Source: Pandoraea sp. PE-S2T-3
GTDB lineage: Bacteria; Pseudomonadota; Gammaproteobacteria; Burkholderiales; Burkholderiaceae
Length of the DNA: 64,000 nt
Assembly: GCF_002179965.1 (NCBI RefSeq)
Contig: NZ_NGUQ01000014.1
Location: 489,350-553,349, forward strand
Direction: 5' to 3'
Under the pieces are notes generated by a model that worked only from the letters and a program-made list of their open reading frames with translations, was not told where the DNA came from and did not search any database. The position numbers and the translations under genes were made by a program. Below, in pieces: positions 34,517 through 43,195 of the stretch (the first letter of the stretch is position 1; every line of letters starts with the position of its first letter).

Positions 34517-35887
34517 CTATCGGACAGCTTCCCCGCGCTCAACCCGCATCTGCGAGTGCCGTGTCGATGTCCGAGACTTCCCGACCACTGTCGCAATGAC
34601 GCCCAGCAATCCCACCAGCGACACTGCCGTGATGAACAGGCCGGGGGCGGCGCGGTCATGGGTGGCGCTGGTCAGTAGCGACGTGACGAGCGGCGTAAAT
34701 CCGCCCAGCAGCGCCGCCGCCAGGTTGTAGGCAATGGCCAGTCCGCTGAACCGAAGACTCGTCGGAAACAACTCCGATGCGAGCGCACCGAATGTTCCCG
34801 CGATGAACGACACCGCGATGGCGGCCAGACCGAAGAGCAGAAACGGATGGGTGGCCCCCGCCGCCACGGCGACATAGAACGGATAGCTCCCCGCTGCAAT
34901 CAAGACGGCCCCCAGCAGGTAGATTCTGGCTTTGCCGAAGGTGTCGCTCAGATAGCCGACGATGACAATGCAGACCGACATCGTGGCGATGGCGAACATG
35001 ACCAGTTCGCTCGCGGTATTCGCGGGATAGCTCGCCACTTGCATGAGGTACGGCACCATCGCCACGCTCAGCAGCGCAATGAGCGCCTGATTCAATCCGA
35101 CGATACCGATAGCGGCGACGATCTGGCGCCAGTGGTATTGCACCACGTCAACGGCCGGCAGCCGGGCGCGCTTCTGCTGCTTGATCGACAGGAAGAGTTC
35201 GGTTTCTCGCAGCCCGCGGCGCATCAGCGCCCCCGCCGCCCCTAGTGCGCCGCCGACAAGAAACGCGATGCGCCAGCCGTACGAAAGCATCTCGCCTTGC
35301 GTCAGTGTTGCGTGCAACCCGACGCTGACGAGCGTCGCCAGCAGGCTCCCCGAATTCACACAAGCAAACATGACGCCGCACGCAAGACCGCTGCGTTTCG
35401 GGGCCGTCTCGACGACATACGCGATCGCCCCGGGCAGCTCGCCGCCAATGCACGCGCCCTGCAAGAACCGCAACGCCACGAACGCAATGCTTGCCGTCAC
35501 GCCGATGGCTTCGTAGGTCGGCATGAGCGCCATCCCTGCGGTCGTCAACGTCATCACGACGAGCGAGAGCTGGAACGCCACACGACGGCCGAACTTGTCG
35601 CCGATATGACTCAGCACCAGTCCGCCAAGCGGTCTGGCGACATAACCCACGGCAAATGCGGCAAACGTCGCGATCAACGGTGTGGTGCCGGTGCCCGTCG
35701 GGAAAAATGACCTCGCGACGTAGGTCGCAAAAATGCCGTAGACGATGAAGTCATAGAACTCCAGCCCGCCGCCCACACTCGCCAGATAAATCGTGCGCCA
35801 GTCGATGGGCTTTTCCGGTACGTTCACCGACGCGCTCTTCGGCGCGTCTGGCGACGCATGCTCGCCTGTCTCGTTGTTCATGTGCAT
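34517..35887 (-). CDS. MFS transporter of the metabolite:H+ symporter (MHS) family
   Basis: A 456-residue, 12-segment carrier related to shikimate, citrate and proline/betaine transporters. N-terminal markers are GGGLEFYDFIVYGIFA, RPLGGLVLSHIGDKFGRR (MFS motif A) and RFLQGACIGGELPGA. ATG 35887 follows AGGAGA. Substrate not set by sequence. It is followed upstream, on the same strand, by the isonitrile-hydratase-like gene 30 bases away, so they likely share a transcript and the transporter may bring in that enzyme's substrate or a related compound. Confidence 0.92.
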   Translation of the reverse strand: MHMNNETGEHASPDAPKSASVNVPEKPIDWRTIYLASVGGGLEFYDFIVYGIFATYVARSFFPTGTGTTPLIATFAAFAVGYVARPLGGLVLSHIGDKFGRRVAFQLSLVVMTLTTAGMALMPTYEAIGVTASIAFVALRFLQGACIGGELPGAIAYVVETAPKRSGLACGVMFACVNSGSLLATLVSVGLHATLTQGEMLSYGWRIAFLVGGALGAAGALMRRGLRETELFLSIKQQKRARLPAVDVVQYHWRQIVAAIGIVGLNQALIALLSVAMVPYLMQVASYPANTASELVMFAIATMSVCIVIVGYLSDTFGKARIYLLGAVLIAAGSYPFYVAVAAGATHPFLLFGLAAIAVSFIAGTFGALASELFPTSLRFSGLAIAYNLAAALLGGFTPLVTSLLTSATHDRAAPGLFITAVSLVGLLGVIATVVGKSRTSTRHSQMRVERGEAVR

Positions 35888-35917
35888 CGGGTGTCTCCTG
35901 TTCGTCATCGTGTCCGC

Positions 35918-36643
35918 TCAGAAGAACGGATAGCCGCCCGGTTGGGTCCCGGTCCCGCCGATCGCCTGCGACGCCGCCAGCACGGCCTTCAACCGATTGT
36001 TTTTGCGTTGCGCGCTGGCCAGCGTCAGCCGCTCGACCACGGCCGCAGGTGCGACGTCGGGCGTGCCTGCGCGATACGGCGGCTCAGGGTCGTATTCCAG
36101 CAACAACTGAATCCCTTGTGCGGCCTCGACGCCAACGATCTCGCCGACCACCTTCAACGCCATGTCGATCCCAGCGGTCACACCGCCAGACGTGAAAAAC
36201 CGCCCGTCGATGGTCATGCGCTGACGACTCGGCACCACGCCGAAGTGCGTGAGAAATTCCACCGCTTGCCAATGGCAGCTAGCGCGGCGCCCGGCAAGGC
36301 AGCCCGTCGCCGCGAGCAGCAGCGATCCGGTGCAGATGCCGAACACATAGGCGGCGTGGGCCGCCTGATCACGAACAAACGCGACGAGCGAGCGGTTCAA
36401 CATCGCCTCGTCCACCCCGGGGCCACCGGGCACCACCAGCAAGTCGTACTGCGGGGCGTTTGAAAAATCGACCGTCGGCATGAACGAGAATCCTCGCGCG
36501 CAGCGCACCGGCGACAAGGTCTCCCCGATGAGATCGACGGTCCAGCCCGGCACGGCACTCAGGACTTCCAACGGGCCGGTCATGTCCAGTTGGGTCATCC
36601 CCGGGAACATCACTACCCCCACACGAAACGCGGCATTCGTCAT
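35918..36643 (-). CDS. DJ-1/PfpI-family isonitrile-hydratase-like protein
   Basis: A 241-residue class I glutamine-amidotransferase-like protein. The nucleophile C104 lies in the elbow FGICTGSLLL. GGVTAGIDMAL and the later LLLEYDPEPPYRAGTP are features shared with Pseudomonas isonitrile hydratase (InhA), which turns isonitriles into N-substituted formamides. Identity of the substrate is inference. It is the first gene of a two-gene unit with the MHS transporter and is 51 bases divergent from a GlxA-type regulator. Confidence 0.87.
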   Translation of the reverse strand: MTNAAFRVGVVMFPGMTQLDMTGPLEVLSAVPGWTVDLIGETLSPVRCARGFSFMPTVDFSNAPQYDLLVVPGGPGVDEAMLNRSLVAFVRDQAAHAAYVFGICTGSLLLAATGCLAGRRASCHWQAVEFLTHFGVVPSRQRMTIDGRFFTSGGVTAGIDMALKVVGEIVGVEAAQGIQLLLEYDPEPPYRAGTPDVAPAAVVERLTLASAQRKNNRLKAVLAASQAIGGTGTQPGGYPFF

Positions 36644-36694
36644 ACCATCGACCCTCACATCAGAAATGAACGAGCCGATTCTAGGAGGTGAGAA

Positions 36695-37696
36695 ATGGAA
36701 AAAAACTCAAATTCCCCACCTTTCCTGCCACCTCCGCCACGCAACATCGTATTCGTCGTATACGACGGATATCAGCCGCTGGATCTGGCCGGTCCGATGC
36801 AGGTTTTCGCGCTCGCGAATCGTGACCTGCCCGCTCCCCCGTATGTGCTGACTACGGCAACGGTGCGCCCCGGGCACGTGCGTGCCAGTGCCGGGCCCGA
36901 CATCGTGGTGGACGCGGGTCTCGACGCCATTGCCGACGCCGACACCGTGCTGATTCCCGGCGGACCGGGCGTCGACGACGCCTGCGCAGACGCTGACATC
37001 CGGCATGCGATTGCCGACGGGCACGCGTCGGTCCGTCGGCTTTGTTCGGTTTGCACGGGGGCGTTCCTGCTCGCAGCGGCTGGTGTGCTCGACGGCCGTC
37101 GCGCCACAACGCATTGGGGGCGGTGCGACGACTTGCAGGCCGCCTACCCCAAGGTCACCGTGCAGCCATCACCGATCTTTGTGAACGACGGCAATGTGTG
37201 GACGTCTGCCGGCGTCACCGCAGGCATCGATCTGGCACTCGCGCTGGTCGAAGCGGACTGCGGCTACCGTGTGGCGGCGTCGATTGCCCGGAAGTTGGTG
37301 GTGTATCTACGGCGGCCCGGCGGGCAAGCGCAGTTCAGTGAAACGCTGCTGATGCAGGAGCGCGCGGGGGCAGCGGAGTTCTCATCGCTGATGGCCAAGG
37401 TGGCATCAAGTCTTCACAAAACGTGGAGCGTCGACGAACTGGCCGCCGAAATGGGGCAGACCTCACGCACGTTTCAACGGCGCTTCCGGCTCGCGATGGG
37501 ATGCTCGCCGTTCGCCGCCGTACAGGAAGTACGAATTTCCCGGGCGCGGGTCATGCTGGAGACAACGACCAGTGGCATTGCCCTCGTCGCCGGCCGTTGT
37601 GGATTCGCCTCGGAAGAGCAGATGCGGCGCGTCTTTCAGCGCAAGTTCGGGCTGCCGCCCACCGCCTTTCGCAGCTTCTTCGGTCAGGACGTCTGA
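36695..37696 (+). CDS. GlxA-type regulator: DJ-1/PfpI domain fused to AraC domain
   Basis: A 333-residue regulator. Residues about 17-195 form a DJ-1/PfpI-like domain with SVCTGAFLLAAAG at the nucleophile elbow, which in this family serves ligand sensing. Residues about 225-330 form the AraC helix-turn-helix pair (TWSVDELAAEMGQTSRTFQRRF, then IALVAGRCGFASEEQMRRVF). A near-perfect AGGAGGTGAGAA precedes the ATG. It is divergent from the isonitrile-hydratase-like gene with only 51 bases between, so it almost surely controls it. The two proteins share the same sensor/enzyme fold. Confidence 0.93.
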   Translation: MEKNSNSPPFLPPPPRNIVFVVYDGYQPLDLAGPMQVFALANRDLPAPPYVLTTATVRPGHVRASAGPDIVVDAGLDAIADADTVLIPGGPGVDDACADADIRHAIADGHASVRRLCSVCTGAFLLAAAGVLDGRRATTHWGRCDDLQAAYPKVTVQPSPIFVNDGNVWTSAGVTAGIDLALALVEADCGYRVAASIARKLVVYLRRPGGQAQFSETLLMQERAGAAEFSSLMAKVASSLHKTWSVDELAAEMGQTSRTFQRRFRLAMGCSPFAAVQEVRISRARVMLETTTSGIALVAGRCGFASEEQMRRVFQRKFGLPPTAFRSFFGQDV

Positions 37697-38517
37697 GCAG
37701 CCCGCGTCGCCACGAACCCGGCCTGATAGCGCTGCGGCGTCACGCCCAGCACACGACGGAACATGCTGGCAAAAGTGGCCGTATCCGCGTAGCCAAGCGC
37801 CGAGGCCACGTCACCGGGCGCGCAGCCCGTCGATAGCTGGCACATCGCCTCGCACACCCGCATATGCTCACGCCACTTGGCGAAAGCGACACCCGTTTCG
37901 CGCTGGAACAAGCGCGATACCGTGCGCGAACTGGCCCCGAGCCGGTCGGCCCAGAGTTCGAGCGTGTCGTTGTTGGCGGGCTCGGCGAGCAGGGCTTCAC
38001 AAATCTTGCGCAGACGGGGGTGTACCGGCAGCGGCAGCCGCCACTGCGCGTCCAACTCGCCCGGCCTCGCGTCGCCCAGCAACCGCTCGATGAGATTGGC
38101 CAGCAACCCCGGCACGCTATCCGGCGCATAGTGCTCGGGGGCTTCGGTCATCGCGACGATGGCTTCGCGCAGCAGGCCGGTCACGGGCATCAGCACCCCC
38201 TCCAGATCGTCCTGCGGGGCCTCGAAATGCGTGAGATAGATCGTGCGGAAGGCCACGTCGCCGACCATTTCCAGCTCGTGTTCGACGCGCGGCATCACCA
38301 GCAGCCCGATTGTGGGCGTGACCACCCACGACGCGCCGGGTGTGCGCACGCGGATCATCCCCGCCGTCGCATAGATCAGTTGCGCCCGCGAATGCGTGTG
38401 CGCGGGCTCCCGCATGCCATGAGGGTAGTCAATCGCATTGGCGATCACCGGGGGTAACGGACGCCGACCGGTGGCGGTGACTGGCGTACGTTTGGTGTCC
38501 ATCTCGCTTGATAACAT
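37684..38517 (-). CDS. AraC-family regulator with cupin domain
   Basis: A 277-residue regulator. An N-terminal cupin-like sensor domain spans about 25-110 (PHGMREPAHTHSRAQLIYATAGMIRV). The AraC domain follows at about 170-265 with WADRLGASSRTVSRLFQRETGV and DVASALGYADTATFASMFRRVLG. The start is ATG 38517; ATG 38502 is an alternative. Its 3' end overlaps the GlxA-type gene end by 13 bases, convergent. It is divergent from the TonB-dependent receptor at 38755 and may help control it, as AraC regulators often do for siderophore receptors. Confidence 0.88.
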   Translation of the reverse strand: MLSSEMDTKRTPVTATGRRPLPPVIANAIDYPHGMREPAHTHSRAQLIYATAGMIRVRTPGASWVVTPTIGLLVMPRVEHELEMVGDVAFRTIYLTHFEAPQDDLEGVLMPVTGLLREAIVAMTEAPEHYAPDSVPGLLANLIERLLGDARPGELDAQWRLPLPVHPRLRKICEALLAEPANNDTLELWADRLGASSRTVSRLFQRETGVAFAKWREHMRVCEAMCQLSTGCAPGDVASALGYADTATFASMFRRVLGVTPQRYQAGFVATRAAQTS

Positions 38518-38729
38518 CTGCAAATCCGTCCCGTCAGGACAAAATCTGTCGCATTCGCGGCGATTGTTGTCGCCGCACGTTGCCCCAACGGCGATATGAT
38601 CGGCTCCCGTCAGGCACTCCTTGACTGCCAGCGCCGGCCCGAACCGTCGCGGCACACAACTCAACTCCCCCGCCAAACCCTCCGTACCCCGGCCGACAAA
38701 GACGCCGCGGACGACGCTTCACGTAAAAA

Positions 38730-38748
38730 GTTAATGATACGCATTTTT
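38730..38748. promoter_or_regulatory. Candidate Fur box for the siderophore receptor gene
   Basis: GTTAATGATACGCATTTTT matches the 19-base Fur consensus GATAATGATAATCATTATC at 14 positions by hand count. It ends six bases before the chosen receptor ATG, so Fur bound here would block transcription or elongation under iron-rich conditions. Confidence 0.65.
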
Positions 38749-38754
38749 ATTAAC

Positions 38755-40995
38755 ATGACAAACACACACGATAACGTCGCGCGGCAGCCGTCGCGCAATC
38801 TGAAGTCAGCCAAGCACCGGACGGGCGTTCCGGGATGGCTGCGGCGCCGGGGAAGCGGGTTGATCTGGGCGCCGCTGTTGGCCCCCTTGGGCGCGCCGCT
38901 GGCCTTCGCTGCCTTGTCTGGCACGGCGCACGCGCAAGACAGCGGGGTGCCGTCCGCGGTGGCCCTGCCGACCCAGGAAGTGCGGGCCGACCGGGAGGAG
39001 TCGCCGACGGGGCGCACCGACGGCGTGGTCGCCAAGCGCAGTGTGTCGGCGACCAAGACCGATACGCCGCTCGTGCGCGTGCCGCAATCGGTGTCGGTCG
39101 TCACCCGCGACCAGATGGACGCACAGGGCGCGACCACCATCGATCAGGCGCTGCGCTACACGCCGGGCGTGTCGTCGCAGGACGCCACCGACTTCCGCTT
39201 CGACCAGTTGCGTGGCCGAGGCTTTTCGTACGACACCTACCTCGACGGGCTGATTCTTCAGCCGAACGCGTTTTACGCGAATCCGCGCATCGATCCGTAT
39301 TTCCTTGAACGCATCGAAGTGTTGCGCGGCCCGGCGTCGGTGCTTTACGGCGCGGGCAGTCCTGCGGGCATCGTCAATCTGATTACGAAGATGCCGAGCG
39401 ACGAGCCCGTGCATGAGCTGATGTTGCAGGTCGGCAGCCATAGCCGCTTTGAAGCGGGCTTCGATATGGGCGGCAAGCTGACGGATGACGGCACGATCCT
39501 TTATCGCGTGACGGGTCTGGCGCGCGACGCCAATTCGCAGGTCAACGGCATCAAGGACCAGCGTCTGGCGATTGCGCCGAGCGTGACCATCCGGGCGTCG
39601 CGCGACACCTCGCTGACGTTGTTCGCCAGCTACCAGCGCGACCCGGCCGGCGGGCTGTTCAACTCGCTGCCGGTCAGCGGTGTCGTGAGCGGCAACCCGA
39701 ACGGCAAGATCGATCCGAATACCTACGTCGGCAACCCGGATGTCGATTACTTCCGGCGCACGCAGTACTCGTTCGGGGCCAAGTTCGAACATGCGTTCAA
39801 CGACACCCTCAAATTCCGCTCGAATCTGCGGTACCTGCACGACGACATCGACTATCACCAGTCGTTCTTCCTGAACTACCTGTCGGGCTCGACCTCGACG
39901 GTATCGATGAACGCGTTTCTCGACCGCGAGCACCTGAGCCAGTTCGCGTGGGATAACCAGATCGAAGGCAAGCTGTCGACCGGACCGCTTCAGCACACGG
40001 TGCTGGTCGGGCTCGACTACCAGCGCCTGCTTAGCGGCACCAGCAGCGGCACGGGGCCCATTGGCACACTCAACGTGTTTGCGCCCAACTACAGCACGCT
40101 GGGTCGAATCACCACGACGAACAAGCGGGTGGATACGGCGACCAACCAGTTCGGCATGTACGCGCAAGATCAGATTCAGTACGGCGGATGGACCGCGTTG
40201 CTCGGTCTGCGTCAGGACTGGACGTCGATGAACGTGCAAACGCAGACCACCACGAGTGCGAGCATTCAGAACCAGAGTCCGCATGCGTTCACGTGGCGTG
40301 GCGGGCTGTCGTATCTGTTCGATTCCGGCATTGCCCCGTACTTCAGCTATGCCAAGTCGTTCCAGCCCACGGCAGGCGTCGACTACTTCAATCAGGCGCT
40401 CAAGCCCACGACGGGCGAGCAGTACGAAATCGGTGTGAAGTACCAACCGAAGTCGTATAACGCGCTGTACACGGTGTCGTTCTACAACCTGACGCAGCAG
40501 AACGTGACCACGGCCGATCCGGCGCACAACGGGTCGGTGATCCAGACGGGCGAGGTGCGCTCACGCGGTATTGAACTCGAAGCGCGTCTGCAATTGACCG
40601 ACTCGCTGAGCGCGATCGGGTCGTACACGTATCTGAATCAGACGGTCATGAAGACCAACACGGCGTCGCAGTTGGGCAAGCGTCCGACGATGATGCCGCG
40701 TTACCTGAGCTCGCTCTGGCTCGACTACACGCTGCATGGCGGGGTGCTGCGCGGGCTGGGCTTCGGTGCCGGGGTGCGCGTGATCGGACCGTCGGCGGGC
40801 GACGTGCAGAACACGTTCGACGTGCCGGCCGTGGCACTGTTCGATGCCGCCATCCATTACGACACCGGCAATTGGTCTTTTGCCGTCAACGGCAGCAACC
40901 TGTTCAATCGCAAGTACGCGGCGTATTGCTCCGGCGGCGCCTGCTACTACGGCTCGACGGCATCGGTGATCGGGACGGCTAAATATCGGTGGTAA
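38755..40995 (+). CDS. TonB-dependent siderophore receptor
   Basis: A 746-residue outer-membrane receptor. Signal-like region up to the SGTAHAQDSG stretch (about 60), then the plug domain with VRVPQSVSVVTRDQMDAQGA, LRYTPGVSSQD, FLERIEVLRGPASVLYGAG and SPAGIVNLITK. The 22-strand barrel follows to the terminal aromatic residue of AKYRW. The plug signatures match ferric-hydroxamate (FhuA/FoxA-like) receptors. The signal peptide is long and basic at its start. ATG 38755 is chosen because a Fur box covers 38730-38748; an in-frame ATG at 38734 would lie inside it. No clear Shine-Dalgarno is visible. No siderophore biosynthesis or ABC genes are nearby. A strong terminator follows. Confidence 0.95.
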   Translation: MTNTHDNVARQPSRNLKSAKHRTGVPGWLRRRGSGLIWAPLLAPLGAPLAFAALSGTAHAQDSGVPSAVALPTQEVRADREESPTGRTDGVVAKRSVSATKTDTPLVRVPQSVSVVTRDQMDAQGATTIDQALRYTPGVSSQDATDFRFDQLRGRGFSYDTYLDGLILQPNAFYANPRIDPYFLERIEVLRGPASVLYGAGSPAGIVNLITKMPSDEPVHELMLQVGSHSRFEAGFDMGGKLTDDGTILYRVTGLARDANSQVNGIKDQRLAIAPSVTIRASRDTSLTLFASYQRDPAGGLFNSLPVSGVVSGNPNGKIDPNTYVGNPDVDYFRRTQYSFGAKFEHAFNDTLKFRSNLRYLHDDIDYHQSFFLNYLSGSTSTVSMNAFLDREHLSQFAWDNQIEGKLSTGPLQHTVLVGLDYQRLLSGTSSGTGPIGTLNVFAPNYSTLGRITTTNKRVDTATNQFGMYAQDQIQYGGWTALLGLRQDWTSMNVQTQTTTSASIQNQSPHAFTWRGGLSYLFDSGIAPYFSYAKSFQPTAGVDYFNQALKPTTGEQYEIGVKYQPKSYNALYTVSFYNLTQQNVTTADPAHNGSVIQTGEVRSRGIELEARLQLTDSLSAIGSYTYLNQTVMKTNTASQLGKRPTMMPRYLSSLWLDYTLHGGVLRGLGFGAGVRVIGPSAGDVQNTFDVPAVALFDAAIHYDTGNWSFAVNGSNLFNRKYAAYCSGGACYYGSTASVIGTAKYRW

Positions 40996-41017
40996 TACCG
41001 TTGGCTTGACGTAATGA

Positions 41018-41051
41018 AACGGGCGCGCCGTAGTTTTGGCGCGCCCGTTTC
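41018..41051 (+). terminator. Rho-independent terminator after the TonB receptor
   Basis: AAACGGGCGCGCC and GGCGCGCCCGTTT form a perfect 13-bp stem with loop GTAGTTTT, ending in TTT. Confidence 0.85.
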
Positions 41052-41189
41052 TGTTTGCGCGACACCTCACAAAATTGAGAGTGTCTTCCGTTAAGAGATT
41101 AAATATCTTTGGACGGATGCCGTTATCTCTGCGGTGGACTCGCCGGGGATGGCCTGTCGTTCATGTGAGATTTGTGAGATAGCGGAAAA

Positions 41190-42041
41190 ATGAATTTAAG
41201 CATTCGATATTGCGTCGCCACGGCACTCCTCTGCGGCCTGCTGACGGGCTGCGAAGACTCGGAAATCGGCTCGGTGAAAGCGGCCAGTTACCCGGGCGAT
41301 CAGACCCACACCTACGGTTCGGCGTTGTCGGATCGTGCGGCCTGCAAGAGCACCAGCTGGAAAACGTTCAAGGACGCGAGCAATCGATCGGCCGTGGAGT
41401 ATCGCTGTGAGCTCAACGACGCCGTCGCCGCGCTGAACAAGGTTCGTGACGCGCAGATTGATGACATCAACGGCTACCTCAAGGCCAGCAACGACAACCT
41501 GAGCAAAGCCATCGAGGGCACCGCCGGTGACGTGGATCGCTACGCGAAACTGCTGGAAGAAAAGAAGGCCGTCGTTCAGCAAATCGACGAAAAGAGTCAG
41601 GCGCAATTGGCCGGCATGGACGGCCCGTCCGCCCTGAAAGCCAAGCAGGTGTTGGACACCTCCCGCGCTTACGCGGTCTCGGAAGTCGAGCGTTATCAGG
41701 CAGAGTTGGATAAGGCAAAGGCCGGCGGCAATGCCGATTCGCTGAAAGCGTCGATGCAAAGCTATCAGGACCGCGCTGCCGCCGACATTGCCAACCTCCA
41801 CGCGAAGTACGACGGTGTGAAGTCCGTCACGGAAGTCATTCAGTGGGCCGTGAACGACAAGGTCGTCGTGCCCACGTATTTCGGCTTCGAAATCGACTCG
41901 GCAAACGGCAAGCAAACCGTCGACAAGGCATCGCAGTTCACGGGATTTCTCCGACAGATTGTCGCGAACCGTGGTCAGGATTATGTGACGCTCGTCGCAC
42001 CGACCGTACTGGCGGGCGTCGCGAATACGACCGGGAAGTGA
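41190..42041 (+). CDS. Putative lipoprotein with coiled-coil middle
   Basis: A 283-residue protein. The signal peptide ends in a lipobox LLTGC (C21), so it is probably lipid-anchored. The stretch about 75-215 is strongly helical and charged (LNKVRDAQIDDINGYLKASNDN, YAKLLEEKKAVVQQIDEKSQ), likely coiled coil. C52 and C73 could pair. The last 60 residues are more mixed. No family recognised. It is 58 bases upstream of the CPBP gene on the same strand. Confidence 0.75.
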   Translation: MNLSIRYCVATALLCGLLTGCEDSEIGSVKAASYPGDQTHTYGSALSDRAACKSTSWKTFKDASNRSAVEYRCELNDAVAALNKVRDAQIDDINGYLKASNDNLSKAIEGTAGDVDRYAKLLEEKKAVVQQIDEKSQAQLAGMDGPSALKAKQVLDTSRAYAVSEVERYQAELDKAKAGGNADSLKASMQSYQDRAAADIANLHAKYDGVKSVTEVIQWAVNDKVVVPTYFGFEIDSANGKQTVDKASQFTGFLRQIVANRGQDYVTLVAPTVLAGVANTTGK

Positions 42042-42099
42042 CTGGCAAATAGCGGACCAATAGCGGGCAATCATCGATCAGCCCCCAAGACCATAAGAC

Positions 42100-42924
42100 A
42101 TGAACAACAGACCGGCCGAATACTGCTTCCCGAACTTGCTGGAAGCTTTCTTTGTTGTGATCGCGATCTTCTTTGTCGAGATGGTGACGGATGCGATCGT
42201 GGTGCAACTGAGCTATATCGTCGGCATTCGCCCGATGGCGGCGTACAGCATTGGCCGCGTGTTGGCTTATGGGCTGGCATTTTGGGCAATGCTTCACTAC
42301 ACCAGGCTCAGCTATCGGGACCTGTTTCATCAGGGGCGGGCTTCAATGCGCGCCACGCTGGGACTTTTCACGGTGCCTATCCTGCTATTGACGCCGGGAT
42401 TGATGCTGGTCATCACGGTGATCGGCACCGGCGTGGAGAAGATGTTCCCGATAGGAGGATGGCTGCAAGCCTCCAATGACTTTTACCGGCAGACCGGGCT
42501 CGGCTCCTTCGTACTCGTGTGTCTGGTCGCACCATTTGTCGAAGAAATGCTGTATCGCGGCATCATCCTGCGCAGCTTTCTACGGCAGTATCCGGCGGGC
42601 ACGGCCATCGCGCACTCAGCCGCAGTCTTCGGTCTGGCTCACCTGAACGTCTATCAGTTCGTCGTCGCCCTCATCTTCGGACTGGTGGCCGGAAAACTGT
42701 ACGAACGGACTCGCTCACTGCTCCCCGGCATCCTGCTGCATGTGTTCTACAACACCGCCGTGGTTATAAGCACCATGAACTTGCCGACAGACGAGAAGAA
42801 TCTGACGGTCTTCGACATGCCGGCCCTGTGGTGGCTGCTGGCGATCGCAAGCGGGGGCGCCGGCGCACTGATGTTGGTCAAACTGCTTGGCGGCGCCCCG
42901 GTAGTGCGTGCGAGGGCGAAGTAA
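42100..42924 (+). CDS. CPBP-family intramembrane metalloprotease
   Basis: A 274-residue membrane protein with about eight hydrophobic segments. All CPBP/CAAX-protease motifs are present: VEEMLYRG (EExxxR), FGLAHLN (FxxxH) and HVFYN (HxxxN). Members cleave within membranes; bacterial ones act in peptide processing, bacteriocin immunity or envelope stress. The substrate is unknown. It may share a transcript with the lipoprotein gene at 41190. Confidence 0.9.
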   Translation: MNNRPAEYCFPNLLEAFFVVIAIFFVEMVTDAIVVQLSYIVGIRPMAAYSIGRVLAYGLAFWAMLHYTRLSYRDLFHQGRASMRATLGLFTVPILLLTPGLMLVITVIGTGVEKMFPIGGWLQASNDFYRQTGLGSFVLVCLVAPFVEEMLYRGIILRSFLRQYPAGTAIAHSAAVFGLAHLNVYQFVVALIFGLVAGKLYERTRSLLPGILLHVFYNTAVVISTMNLPTDEKNLTVFDMPALWWLLAIASGGAGALMLVKLLGGAPVVRARAK

Positions 42925-43031
42925 CGGCCGACTGTGATTTGTCTCAGTTTCGCCAATTTCCCCTGCCCGGTATCGTTGCATCAACTCGCCGACACAGCGA
43001 GATCGATGAAACCCAACACTGGAGGTGTGAA

Positions 43032-43139
43032 ATGCCCTGGATGGCTATCTTGGACGGAATGGTTGCAGTGGGTTCGTGGGCAAGCCGGCTCGCTCCGGTC
43101 GCAAAGTTCATGTCGGACACCGCAAGCCTCTTCATGTAA
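43032..43139 (+). CDS. 35-residue small protein with a strong ribosome site
   Basis: The short frame begins MPWMAILDGMVAVGSWA and ends SLFM. It is amphipathic to hydrophobic, with a mid-chain SRLAPVAKF, and could insert in the membrane. GGAGGTGTGAA sits just before the ATG, an excellent Shine-Dalgarno site, which makes chance unlikely. It lies about 107 bases past the CPBP gene and 56 bases before the convergent SDR gene. I recognise no family. Confidence 0.5.
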   Translation: MPWMAILDGMVAVGSWASRLAPVAKFMSDTASLFM

Positions 43140-43195
43140 GCCCCTGCGGCGGATGTTGCACCCGCCGCAAGATCTCTCTTACCTGTTGCCCCGTT

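Noticed and set aside
38806..40527. 573-codon minus-strand frame opposite the TonB receptor
   Set aside because: It is Arg/Val/His-rich with no domain; the plus strand encodes a full receptor.
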